Below are positions 15,549 through 23,145 of a stretch of 61,404 bases of DNA, piece after piece (the first letter of the stretch is position 1; every line of letters starts with the position of its first letter). Under the pieces are notes generated by a model. That model saw only the letters and a list, made by a program, of their open reading frames with translations. It was not told where the DNA came from and did no database searches. The stretch lies in NCBI GenBank assembly GCA_017881245.1, contig JADGRC010000224.1, positions 1 through 61,404 on the forward strand, in the 5' to 3' direction. The DNA is from Pseudomonadota bacterium (GTDB taxonomy: Bacteria > Myxococcota_A > Polyangia > Fen-1088). The translations under genes were made by a program, and so were the position numbers.

Positions 15549-17141
15549 CTAATCGAAGGCCGACGCCCACGGTCCACCGAACATTCCCCGTCCCAAGAAG
15601 GGGGGTCGGTCCGACATGAGCGGGGCCGGGAGCGCCGCCTGCAAGGTGGTCAGGGAGATCGACACAGGTGCCGGACCTCCCGCCAAGGACGCGGCCGCGA
15701 TCGGGGGAGTCGGATACTGGGGAGGGCGGGCGTTCGGTGGCTGTCCAGCCTCGTCGTCCGGGCGGGCGTGCCGAGGTTCGTCGGGCCGCCGATTGTCACC
15801 CCGACCGCGGTTTCGCCGGCGTCTGTCTCGATCGCGATCCAGCGTGGATTCCAGCTCGGGCGGCAGATCGTCGTCGGACTGCGCGCTCGGCGGAGCGTCC
15901 CGTTCCACCGAGGCTTCGATGGTGCCCGCCGCCTCGCGGGACGCATCGGCGGCAACGCCCAGGTCGATAATCGGTCTGCCGGCGACCATCGCGTCGACGG
16001 TCTCGGCATCGGACACCAGTTCGGCCAGCCGAAGCGCATCGTCGAGAAAATCGCGGCCCGCCAAGCGTGGCCGACGACGGTTCGGGCGCCGCGAAGGTAG
16101 AACGTACCGCAGCGCCAGCAACATCTGTCGGGTCAATTCGGCGTCCCGCCGCGACGCCTTCACGCGTTCCATGACGGGCTGGATGGCCTGGGCGACGATG
16201 GGGCCCACGTCCCGCACGGCCGTGCTGTCGGGATCCAGAATGTCTCGCAACGGAGGAAGTGTCAGCACCGCCAGAATCAGCGCGTTGGATGGGGCGGTGG
16301 GCCGGCGGGTCACCTGTCGGTCGAGCGCCGCCAGATATGCCCACAGGCGCGTCCTTCGCAGATTGGTTTCGCTGTCGGCGTCGTCACCGCGCAACGCGCG
16401 CGCGAGCTCGGGGACCAAAATATCCAGCAGCTCGGTTCCGACCAACAGCTCCATGGAGCGGCGGGCGGCGCCCGCGCGTAGCAACCTATAGAACTCTTCG
16501 GACACGCGCGCGGGCGCGCACTTGGTAATTTCCTGGCGGTGCTCCATCATGCGGCGGTGGGTCTCGGATTCGATGCTCAAATCGCATCGGGCCGCGAACT
16601 TGATCGCGCGTAGGATCCGCACCGGATCTTCGCGCAATCGGATGTCGGGATCGCCGATCGTGCGAACGAGGCGCGCCTCGAGATCGGCCATCCCCGCGAC
16701 ATGATCGATGACCTTGTCGTTTTCGATGTCGTAGAAAAGCCCGTTGATGGTGAAATCGCGCCGCCGGGCGTCCTCTTCAGGCGTACCAAAGACGTTGTCT
16801 CGGCGAATCATCAGGTCGGCGCTTTCCGGTTCGGCTCCGGCGTCACCGTCGTCTTCCTCGACCTCGCGCGGGTTGGCCCGGAAGGTCGACGTCTCCACGA
16901 TCTTCGAGCCGAAGAAGACGTGAGCCAGCCGGAATCGCCGCCCGATGATGCGGCAATTCTTGAAGATACGCTTTATCTCCTGCGGGGTGGCACTAGTGAC
17001 GACGTCGAAGTCTTTCGGCTTGCCCCCCAACAGGAGGTCTCGCACGCAACCGCCAACAAGGTAAGCCGTGTGGTCGTAGCGTCGGAGTCTCTGAACGACT
17101 TTCGCGGCGTCGGAGTCGATCTGATCCGGCGCGATTTTCAT
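15549..17141 (-). CDS. pcnB: Poly(A) polymerase / CCA-adding-type nucleotidyltransferase (PcnB-like)
   Basis: Adds nucleotides to RNA 3' ends without a template. 530 aa from ATG 17141. The catalytic head contains 'YLVGGCVRDLLLGGKPKDFD' with the GG-x-D-x-D arrangement, followed by 'RRDFTINGLFYD' and the RNA-binding neck 'DPVRILRAIKFAAR'. These match the PcnB subgroup, including 'RRFRLAHVFFG'. About 100 extra C-terminal residues are Pro/Arg/Asp-rich and disordered, with an 'RDRRRRNRGRGDNRR' basic patch that may bind RNA. A GTG at 17168 would lengthen the protein by nine residues. A -10-like TACAAA (17147-17152, minus strand) points to ATG 17141 as a leaderless start. True substrate choice (poly(A) or CCA) cannot be decided here; several of these tRNAs lack an encoded CCA, so the cell needs a CCA enzyme somewhere. 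Confidence 0.88.
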   Translation of the reverse strand: MKIAPDQIDSDAAKVVQRLRRYDHTAYLVGGCVRDLLLGGKPKDFDVVTSATPQEIKRIFKNCRIIGRRFRLAHVFFGSKIVETSTFRANPREVEEDDGDAGAEPESADLMIRRDNVFGTPEEDARRRDFTINGLFYDIENDKVIDHVAGMADLEARLVRTIGDPDIRLREDPVRILRAIKFAARCDLSIESETHRRMMEHRQEITKCAPARVSEEFYRLLRAGAARRSMELLVGTELLDILVPELARALRGDDADSETNLRRTRLWAYLAALDRQVTRRPTAPSNALILAVLTLPPLRDILDPDSTAVRDVGPIVAQAIQPVMERVKASRRDAELTRQMLLALRYVLPSRRPNRRRPRLAGRDFLDDALRLAELVSDAETVDAMVAGRPIIDLGVAADASREAAGTIEASVERDAPPSAQSDDDLPPELESTLDRDRDRRRRNRGRGDNRRPDEPRHARPDDEAGQPPNARPPQYPTPPIAAASLAGGPAPVSISLTTLQAALPAPLMSDRPPFLGRGMFGGPWASAFD

Positions 17142-17246
17142 AATGTTTTGTAGGGGTATCACGACCACCTGACCACGGCAAGCAGCTTTCGTGAAGACCT
17201 CTCCTTTGCGCGAATGCCGCGCGCCGTGCCTTCGCCGAGCCCCGTG

Positions 17247-18542
17247 CTACTCGACGTTGAGTGGCAGCGTGGAATCGGGATCGTAGATCGGCTTGGCGCG
17301 CGGACTCGCGGCCCGAACCGGCACGGATGGCGTAGGTGCCTCCAAGGGCGATTTCGGCATCGCGGACGCGGCGTTCGCCGTCTGGAGCGTGGGCATTATG
17401 GGGGGAGGCGCCGTCGCGGGAAGGGCCGGTGTGGTGTTGGGAGACGGCCATTGCGTGGACGAACCGGAACGAGGCGCGGAGGGGGCGTGGGACGTCGGGC
17501 CGGTCGCCTGCGGGAGAATGCCCCCTCGCGCGGGGGGGCGTGCCCGAGTGGGAGCCGTCGCGTGATTTCCCGGGGACGCACTCGCCTCGGCGCGCGGAAC
17601 GTTCACCGGTGTCGGCGGATTTGCGATGGTGTGGGTCTCATCGACCGCCGACGGTGGTGCGGTGCCAGTCGTCGACTCGCGGACTGGTTGCGCGGAGGCG
17701 GCGGTTGGAAGAGGCGCCGGCAACGCCGCCGACTTGTAGGAAAGCGGGGAGCGCGGGGTCTCCGGCTCGTCGCTGGCGCCGTTCTGCGCGTACAGGCGGA
17801 CGATCGCGAACAACACGACCGAGACACCGGCCGCAACGGCGACTCCGATGGCGGCTCGGCCGAGAAAGCTGGGTTTCTCCTCCTCGTAGACGTGCGCTCC
17901 CACCGGTTCCTGCTCGTACCAGGGCGCGTGGCCGTTCAGATCCGCCTGGTGGCCGAGCGGGTGGTCGAAGGTAGCCTGGGCGCTGGCCGCCGTCCTGACG
18001 GGGTCGGCCAGCGTTGGCTCGGAACGGTCGATGAGTTCTGGTGTGGCACCGCCGTCGCCCACAACGATTCCGGTGACTGCCCGCACGCCCGCCACGCGCT
18101 GCGCCTCCACCGGCAGATGAATGTCGCGTCCATGAACAGTTCCCTTGTCGCGTCCGCCCGCCGAGTTTGACAGCGCCGCGACCCCCGGCAACTGGGATGC
18201 AACCCCCAATGACGCCGCCGTAACCCCCATCAGCGTGGCGGCCAAGGCGGGAATCTTCGCGTCGAGCGAAGGCTGAACGTCAGGGACGCTGGCATCAAGG
18301 GATCGCGTCCCGGGAACCGGGGCGTCCAGCGTTCGAGCCATGTGGGCTTCCGCCGACGAACTGGCGCGATCGCCGCCATGACCCGCGGAGTCCGGTTTGG
18401 CCTCGCCGTCCGCCGCTTCCCCACCGCGCGGTCCGCCGGCATTTTCCGCTGCCCGGCCACTTCCCTCGGGGCCCGAGGCGTCGCGGCCATCGCCCTCGCC
18501 GTCGCCCTCCTGGCCGATTCCCCGCAGGGTGTTGCTGGACAT
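17247..18542 (-). CDS. Proline-rich single-span membrane protein of unknown function
   Basis: 431 aa with no family recognised. Order: an acidic Gly/Asp/Glu-rich N-terminus (1-65), a stretch of repeated 'LDAxVP' units (about 70-95: TLDAPVPG, SLDASVPD, SLDAKIPA), a mixed region, then one transmembrane helix near residues 225-250 ('AAIGVAVAAGVSVVLFAIV'), and a 180-residue Pro/Ala/Ser/Thr-rich C-terminal part. The topology looks like a cytoplasmic N-terminus and periplasmic Pro-rich arm. It is upstream of pcnB on the same strand and divergent from the ATP-grasp gene. A TAAAGT -10-like box (18550-18555, minus strand) predicts a start of transcription one base before the ATG. Confidence 0.6.
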   Translation of the reverse strand: MSSNTLRGIGQEGDGEGDGRDASGPEGSGRAAENAGGPRGGEAADGEAKPDSAGHGGDRASSSAEAHMARTLDAPVPGTRSLDASVPDVQPSLDAKIPALAATLMGVTAASLGVASQLPGVAALSNSAGGRDKGTVHGRDIHLPVEAQRVAGVRAVTGIVVGDGGATPELIDRSEPTLADPVRTAASAQATFDHPLGHQADLNGHAPWYEQEPVGAHVYEEEKPSFLGRAAIGVAVAAGVSVVLFAIVRLYAQNGASDEPETPRSPLSYKSAALPAPLPTAASAQPVRESTTGTAPPSAVDETHTIANPPTPVNVPRAEASASPGNHATAPTRARPPARGGILPQATGPTSHAPSAPRSGSSTQWPSPNTTPALPATAPPPIMPTLQTANAASAMPKSPLEAPTPSVPVRAASPRAKPIYDPDSTLPLNVE

Positions 18543-18549
18543 CCAGGGA

Positions 18550-18584
18550 ACTTTACCAAAGGGCAGAGAAAATACAGCTATACT
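18550..18584. promoter_or_regulatory. Divergent promoter region
   Basis: Minus strand: TAAAGT (18550-18555) for the proline-rich protein gene. Plus strand: TATACT (18579-18584) for the ATP-grasp gene, 14 bases before its ATG. The 56-bp gap is the only non-coding DNA available to both genes. Confidence 0.45.
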
Positions 18585-18598
18585 GCGCCCGCTTCACC

Positions 18599-19657
18599 AT
18601 GCGGCTCTGTTTTGTCGTGAACGCCGTTCGGACGCAGCGCCCGACCTATACGACCGCGCACTTGGCGTTTTCCGCCTTCCGCCGCGGGCACGACGTGGTC
18701 TTCGTGTCGGTGGACGCGTTGTCGCAGGGGCAGGGTGACGACGGCGACGTTCAGGGCGAGGTGGTGCGCCCGCGTCCTGGTCGCGTGCGAGACACCTCGT
18801 CGTACATCAAGGCCCTGACATCGCCGCAGGCCGTCCGGCAGAGCGCCCGTTTGAACGATTTCGACGTGGTTTTTCTGCGCAACAACCCGAATTCGGGAAA
18901 ACGCGACGAAGGCGATCGGGTCAGCTTCAATCCGGCGATCGATTTTGGCCGACGGTTGCGACGGGCGGGCGTGATGGTCGTGAACGATCCCGACGGACTG
19001 ACCCGTTCCGGTTCGAAGATGTATCTGGCGGGTTTTCCCGTGGAGTTGCGACCAAGGACGCTGGTCACGCGTTCGCTCGAAAGGGTGCGTGCTTTTCTGC
19101 GCGACCTGGACGGGCCCGCCATCATCAAGCCTCTGTCGGGTTTTGGAGGCCAGAACGTTTTCTATCTGGGGCGGGGGCAAACGGCGAATGTCGCGCAAAT
19201 AGTCTCGACGGTCCGGCGAGACGGATACGTCATCGTTCAGGAATTCCTTCCGGCCGTGGCCAAGGGGGACAAACGCGTTCTGTTGGTGGGCGGAGCGGTG
19301 TGCAGTGTTGGGGGCGTCGTGGCCGCCTACCGCCGCATGCGTCCGAAGGACGACATTCGCAACAACATGCACGTGGGCGGCGTTCGCAAACGCAGCGAGT
19401 TCACCGACGCGGAGATGCGCATCTGTGATCTGCTGCGACCGCGCTTGGTGGCGGACGGCTTGTACTTCGTGGGCGTGGATCTGGTCGGAGACAAGATCCT
19501 GGAGATCAACGTCTTTGCCCCCGGGGGGATTCACAACATCAATGAGCTCTATGGCATCGACGTGGGCACCCAAATCATCCGCGACCTCGAACGGCGTGTC
19601 GAGATGCGCGCGGTCTACAGGGACGACCTCGCGCCACATATCTTCATGAGGGCGTAG
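18599..19657 (+). CDS. Glutathione-synthetase-like ATP-grasp ligase
   Basis: 352 aa. N-terminal pre-ATP-grasp Rossmann-like domain ('MRLCFVVNAVRTQRPTYTT'), then an ATP-grasp fold: 'GPAIIKPLSGFGGQNVFYL' (nucleotide-binding lysine and glycine loop, about 178-196), 'VIVQEFLPAV', 'GDKRVLLVGG', and the Mg-binding end 'GVDLVGDKILEINVFAPGGI'. The order and spacing match GshB and related peptide ligases. It is a single gene with no GshA next to it, so the amide it forms is unknown: glutathione is possible, and other ATP-grasp ligases of this shape make unrelated products. ATG 18599 fits the family N-terminus. Confidence 0.78.
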   Translation: MRLCFVVNAVRTQRPTYTTAHLAFSAFRRGHDVVFVSVDALSQGQGDDGDVQGEVVRPRPGRVRDTSSYIKALTSPQAVRQSARLNDFDVVFLRNNPNSGKRDEGDRVSFNPAIDFGRRLRRAGVMVVNDPDGLTRSGSKMYLAGFPVELRPRTLVTRSLERVRAFLRDLDGPAIIKPLSGFGGQNVFYLGRGQTANVAQIVSTVRRDGYVIVQEFLPAVAKGDKRVLLVGGAVCSVGGVVAAYRRMRPKDDIRNNMHVGGVRKRSEFTDAEMRICDLLRPRLVADGLYFVGVDLVGDKILEINVFAPGGIHNINELYGIDVGTQIIRDLERRVEMRAVYRDDLAPHIFMRA

Positions 19658-19838
19658 TAAAGGACGTCGGCGTCTTGCGCCGTCTCTGGTCAGTTGGATC
19701 CACCGTACGTCGGAACTCCAGCAGGCCTGTCTGTCACGAAGGACCCGGCAGGGACTGGATGCCTGACCCGGACGAAATGTGAACGAATGAACCAAGGTCT
19801 CCGAATGGCGATCGCGGTAGCTTTTCCAAGGACCGGGA

Positions 19839-19920
19839 GGTGCGGCTTCGCCGCACCGGCGTCGTCGTCAAGCGGGTGGGTCCGCGGGAGGGCTAGCCCT
19901 CCCGCGAGCGCCGAAGGCGC
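19839..19920. terminator. Three consecutive GC-rich hairpins
   Basis: Perfect stems at 19839-19846/19850-19857 (8 bp, loop TTC), 19883-19893/19896-19906 (11 bp around a central GGCTAGCC) and 19908-19912/19916-19920 (5 bp, loop GAA). They fill the gap between the convergent ATP-grasp and kinase genes, and the last ends one base before the kinase stop codon. Probable bidirectional termination or mRNA 3'-end protection. Confidence 0.5.
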
Positions 19921-19921
19921 G

Positions 19922-22480
19922 TTACGTGTGGATATCCAGCTGACGGCCGTGCGCACCGCCGCCGTCGTTGTCCGCGAGCCAGACGGCGATCTGTTCGAGT
20001 GCTCTCGCGGTTGCGGGGCTGGGCAATTCCTGGGCGTATTCGGCACGTGCTCGCAGTGCCAGTGCCTTGGCCCGAGCGACGTCTCGACCGATCTGGCGCA
20101 GAGCGCGTGCGAGTGCAAAGTGAACCTCGCCCAAGGACGAGGATCTGTCCTTCCCGCCCTCTCGGATCTCGGCCGCCCGCTGTAAGATCGGCAGCGCCTG
20201 CTCGGCCATGTTGTCGCCCAGGTAGCCAAGCCCAAGGGCTGTCAGAGGATAGGAAATCGTCGCGCCATCGGGTGCGGTTTCCTCCTCGAAGATCGCGAGC
20301 GCCCGGCGGGACATTTCGCGAGCATCTTCGAAACGCCCGAGCCGGTTCAGGATATCGCCATAGTTCGACAGCAGAATGGCGGTTCGGGGATGTTCTGGTC
20401 CAAGGCCCGCCTCCAACGCCTTGACAGCGCGCTCGATGTGAGGAACCGCCGCCTCCGCCTGTCCCAGTTGCTCAAGGAGGATGGCGACGTTGCTCAGCGA
20501 CATTCCTACGTCCGGGCTATCCTGGCCGTAAACTTTCTCTTTGACCGTCACGGCTCGCTGCGCGTCCTCGAGAGCCTCGGCCAGCCGTCCCTGCCTCTCC
20601 CGCATGGCGCCGCGGTTGTTGAAAAGCCATCCCCACAGGTACTCGTGTCCTCCTATTCGCCGCAAGATGGTGTCGGCGTACCGAGCCCAAATTTCGCCCG
20701 CGTCGAATCGGAGCTGGGCATCCCCCACCGCAAAGACGAGCTGAGCGGCGGCTTTGGCCGCCACCTCGTGGTGACGAGACAGCTCCGCGGTCCAGACGGC
20801 CTCCTCGAATGCGATCGACGCCGCGGTCGCGTCTCGTCGTTCGATGTGCAGGTTCCCGAGCTCGAACAACGTTTCAGCCAGCAGAGGTCCATAGCCGGTG
20901 CCGCGCACGTCCTGTTCGAGGGCAACGATCGATTTGAGGCCATCCGTGAGACGGCCGACGCGGCAGAGCACGCGGACCTCGGCCAGTTGTGTCCGCAGCC
21001 GGTCGACCGCGGCACGGGTTGTCGGGTCCTCGGGCGGCTTGACCACGGCACGCAGCACCTTGACGTCGGCGCAGCGTTCGACGCCGCCGAGCGCCACCGC
21101 CGCGTTAACGGCATTTTCGACGACCTCCGCGTTCGCCTGGCGAAAGGCCCGTGACAACGCCCTCAAGCTGTCGAGACCTTCGTGCAGGGCGGCCATGCGC
21201 AGGTCCAGGACCTCGGCGGACTGCTCGCCTCGCACATGCGTCGCCTCGCAAGCATCCGTGTACATCTCGGACCAGGCCTTGGCGTAGTGGTCGAGAATCA
21301 GGCTTGTCTTTTCGAACGCCGCCGCCGCGTATTTCTTACCGGTCGCGAGGAAGGCACGTCGGATCTCAGTCTTCGTCGCGGTCTCGACACCGCGCCCCCG
21401 AATCGGCGCCTCCCAGACCCCGGCCAGTTTCGCGGATGCCCCCGCGGCGAATCGGCGTCGAGATGCCCCTGTCCGGTTCTTTTCCAGCTCGGCCACCAGG
21501 ATCTCCATGGACGGCCATCGCTCCTCCACGTTCACCCGCAGCCCTCGCAGCAAGATTTTGTGCACCCAGGATGGCACTTTGCTGTCCGACACCGGTGTCG
21601 GACGAACGTGCCCGCTGATCACGTTCCGCGTCAGCTCGGCGACGGAGCTCCCGGAGAACGGACGTTCGCCGTAGAGCGCTTCATAGAGCGCCACGCAGAA
21701 GCTGAACTGATCCGTGCGTGCGTCGATCGGCAGCCCTTGGAATTGCTCGGGGGACATGTACGCCGGCGTTCCCACCATGTCTCCGGTCTGCGTGATCCGC
21801 ATCTTGAGAGCCTCGCTCGGCGCGCCAGACATCGAGTTGGCCGGTACGGTCGCCACACGCACGTCTCGCGTCGACTCTGGATCGAAGTCGGCAGCCGTCT
21901 CGGGCACCGTCATGGGCACGACACCCTGGGTGGGGGCCGACGTTGGGTCTCCCTTGGCCAGTTTTCGCGCCAGCCCGAAGTCCATGACCCGTACGTGTCC
22001 GTCGGAGCTGATCATCACATTTTCGGGCTTGAAGTCGCGATGAATCAGAGCCTCTTGGTGCGCAGCGGCTAGGCCGCGCCCGGCATCCGCGAAGACTTTC
22101 AAAACGTCGGGCCACGCCCGGGGCTGGGCGTGAATCCAGTACCCAATCGTGTGGCCGTCGACAAACTGCATGGCGATGAACACATCGTCTTGGAAGGTTC
22201 CTACGTCATGCACCATCACCACGTTCGGATGGGACAGCTTGGCGATTGCCTGTGCCTCGCGCATAAGCCGAATACGCCCTTCACTGGCGCCGTCATGGCC
22301 GCCCCGCACACGCAGCAGCTTGATCGCCACCTTGCGATCCAACTCGGGATCGTAGGCGGCATATACCTCGCCCATCGCGCCTTTTCCCACCAGCCCGAGC
22401 ACCAAGTAACGGCCGATCGATGCGGCACGTCCTAGCAAGTTGTGGGGCTCAGATGGGTCGGCAGACGGCGAAGGGCACAC
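19922..22480 (-). CDS. Serine/threonine protein kinase with C-terminal TPR repeats
   Basis: Eukaryotic-like kinase of about 852 aa. Visible kinase motifs: Gly-loop GLVGKGAMGEV, the VAIK lysine, the HRDFKPEN catalytic loop, DFGLA, and the activation segment end GTPAYMSPEQ. The kinase domain covers about residues 25-325. A ~45-residue insert lies between DFGLA and GTPAY. The C-terminal ~500 residues are helical with TPR_12-type repeats ('LFNNRGAMRERQGRLAEALE', 'LSNYGDILNRLGRFEDAREM'), probably docking substrates or partners. No transmembrane segment was seen, so it is likely cytosolic. Start uncertain: GTG 22480 is used because residues encoded between 22576 (also GTG) and 22480 look non-conserved. 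It follows the small acidic protein gene on the same strand and is probably its operon partner. Confidence 0.88.
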   Translation of the reverse strand: MCPSPSADPSEPHNLLGRAASIGRYLVLGLVGKGAMGEVYAAYDPELDRKVAIKLLRVRGGHDGASEGRIRLMREAQAIAKLSHPNVVMVHDVGTFQDDVFIAMQFVDGHTIGYWIHAQPRAWPDVLKVFADAGRGLAAAHQEALIHRDFKPENVMISSDGHVRVMDFGLARKLAKGDPTSAPTQGVVPMTVPETAADFDPESTRDVRVATVPANSMSGAPSEALKMRITQTGDMVGTPAYMSPEQFQGLPIDARTDQFSFCVALYEALYGERPFSGSSVAELTRNVISGHVRPTPVSDSKVPSWVHKILLRGLRVNVEERWPSMEILVAELEKNRTGASRRRFAAGASAKLAGVWEAPIRGRGVETATKTEIRRAFLATGKKYAAAAFEKTSLILDHYAKAWSEMYTDACEATHVRGEQSAEVLDLRMAALHEGLDSLRALSRAFRQANAEVVENAVNAAVALGGVERCADVKVLRAVVKPPEDPTTRAAVDRLRTQLAEVRVLCRVGRLTDGLKSIVALEQDVRGTGYGPLLAETLFELGNLHIERRDATAASIAFEEAVWTAELSRHHEVAAKAAAQLVFAVGDAQLRFDAGEIWARYADTILRRIGGHEYLWGWLFNNRGAMRERQGRLAEALEDAQRAVTVKEKVYGQDSPDVGMSLSNVAILLEQLGQAEAAVPHIERAVKALEAGLGPEHPRTAILLSNYGDILNRLGRFEDAREMSRRALAIFEEETAPDGATISYPLTALGLGYLGDNMAEQALPILQRAAEIREGGKDRSSSLGEVHFALARALRQIGRDVARAKALALRARAEYAQELPSPATARALEQIAVWLADNDGGGAHGRQLDIHT

Positions 22481-22582
22481 GATATGAGGCCTATCGGTAC
22501 TCCGCGTCGATTCTGGAGGTTCCGCGAAGTGCCGGCACACACGGGATACGAGCGCGCGCCAGCACTGGCGGGGCACGTAGGG

Positions 22583-23062
22583 TCAAGTCTGCAGGTGCAG
22601 GGGGACGTTCTTATCGATCGACTCGGTCGCGCCGTCGGCCACCAACTGCCAGATCTGGCGCAGCTGGGCTTCGATGACCGTGCCCTCGTCCGCTTCCTCT
22701 TCTTCCTCCTCGTCTTCCTCTTCGTCCTCGTACTCGTCTTCCTCGTCGACGCCCAGCTCTTCCTTCATTTCTTCGAGGACATCCATCAGGGCCTGGGTCG
22801 ATGCCACACGGTATTCGCCGACGGTGACTCGGCCGTCGAATTCCACGGGGATGTAGATCTCCGCCCCCAGATCGTGCGCGTCCAGTCGATCCAGAAACTC
22901 AGTCAGCGCTTCCTCGGACAGGCGGGCGGCGATGGTATGGCCATGGCTGTCGTCACCGCGATCGAAGTCGGTGACTCCCAGATCCTTGAGGCGCTTGCGC
23001 AGCAGCTTGACCTCATCATCGTCCAGTCGGTGAGAAATTGGTGCCAGCTCGATCTCGGCCAT
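22583..23062 (-). CDS. Small protein with long acidic tail
   Basis: 159 aa from ATG 23062 (a GTG at 23125 would add 21 residues). No family recognised. The first ~110 residues look folded ('DEVKLLRKRLKDLGVTDFDR', 'AEIYIPVEFDGRVTVGEYRV'). Then comes a run of about 25 mostly Glu/Asp residues ('EEDEYEDEEEDEEEEE'), and a short helical end. Acidic tails like this can mimic nucleic acid or bind basic proteins, but no role can be assigned. It is immediately upstream of the Ser/Thr kinase gene and divergent from glnD, with a very short shared control region. Confidence 0.6.
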   Translation of the reverse strand: MAEIELAPISHRLDDDEVKLLRKRLKDLGVTDFDRGDDSHGHTIAARLSEEALTEFLDRLDAHDLGAEIYIPVEFDGRVTVGEYRVASTQALMDVLEEMKEELGVDEEDEYEDEEEDEEEEEEADEGTVIEAQLRQIWQLVADGATESIDKNVPLHLQT

Positions 23063-23145
23063 GTCGATACGGTGCCGCAGCGTTCGACGCGCGTCAACGG
23101 CTCGCGCAACGTCTTTCCCGATCACCCCTATACTGGGAACACATC

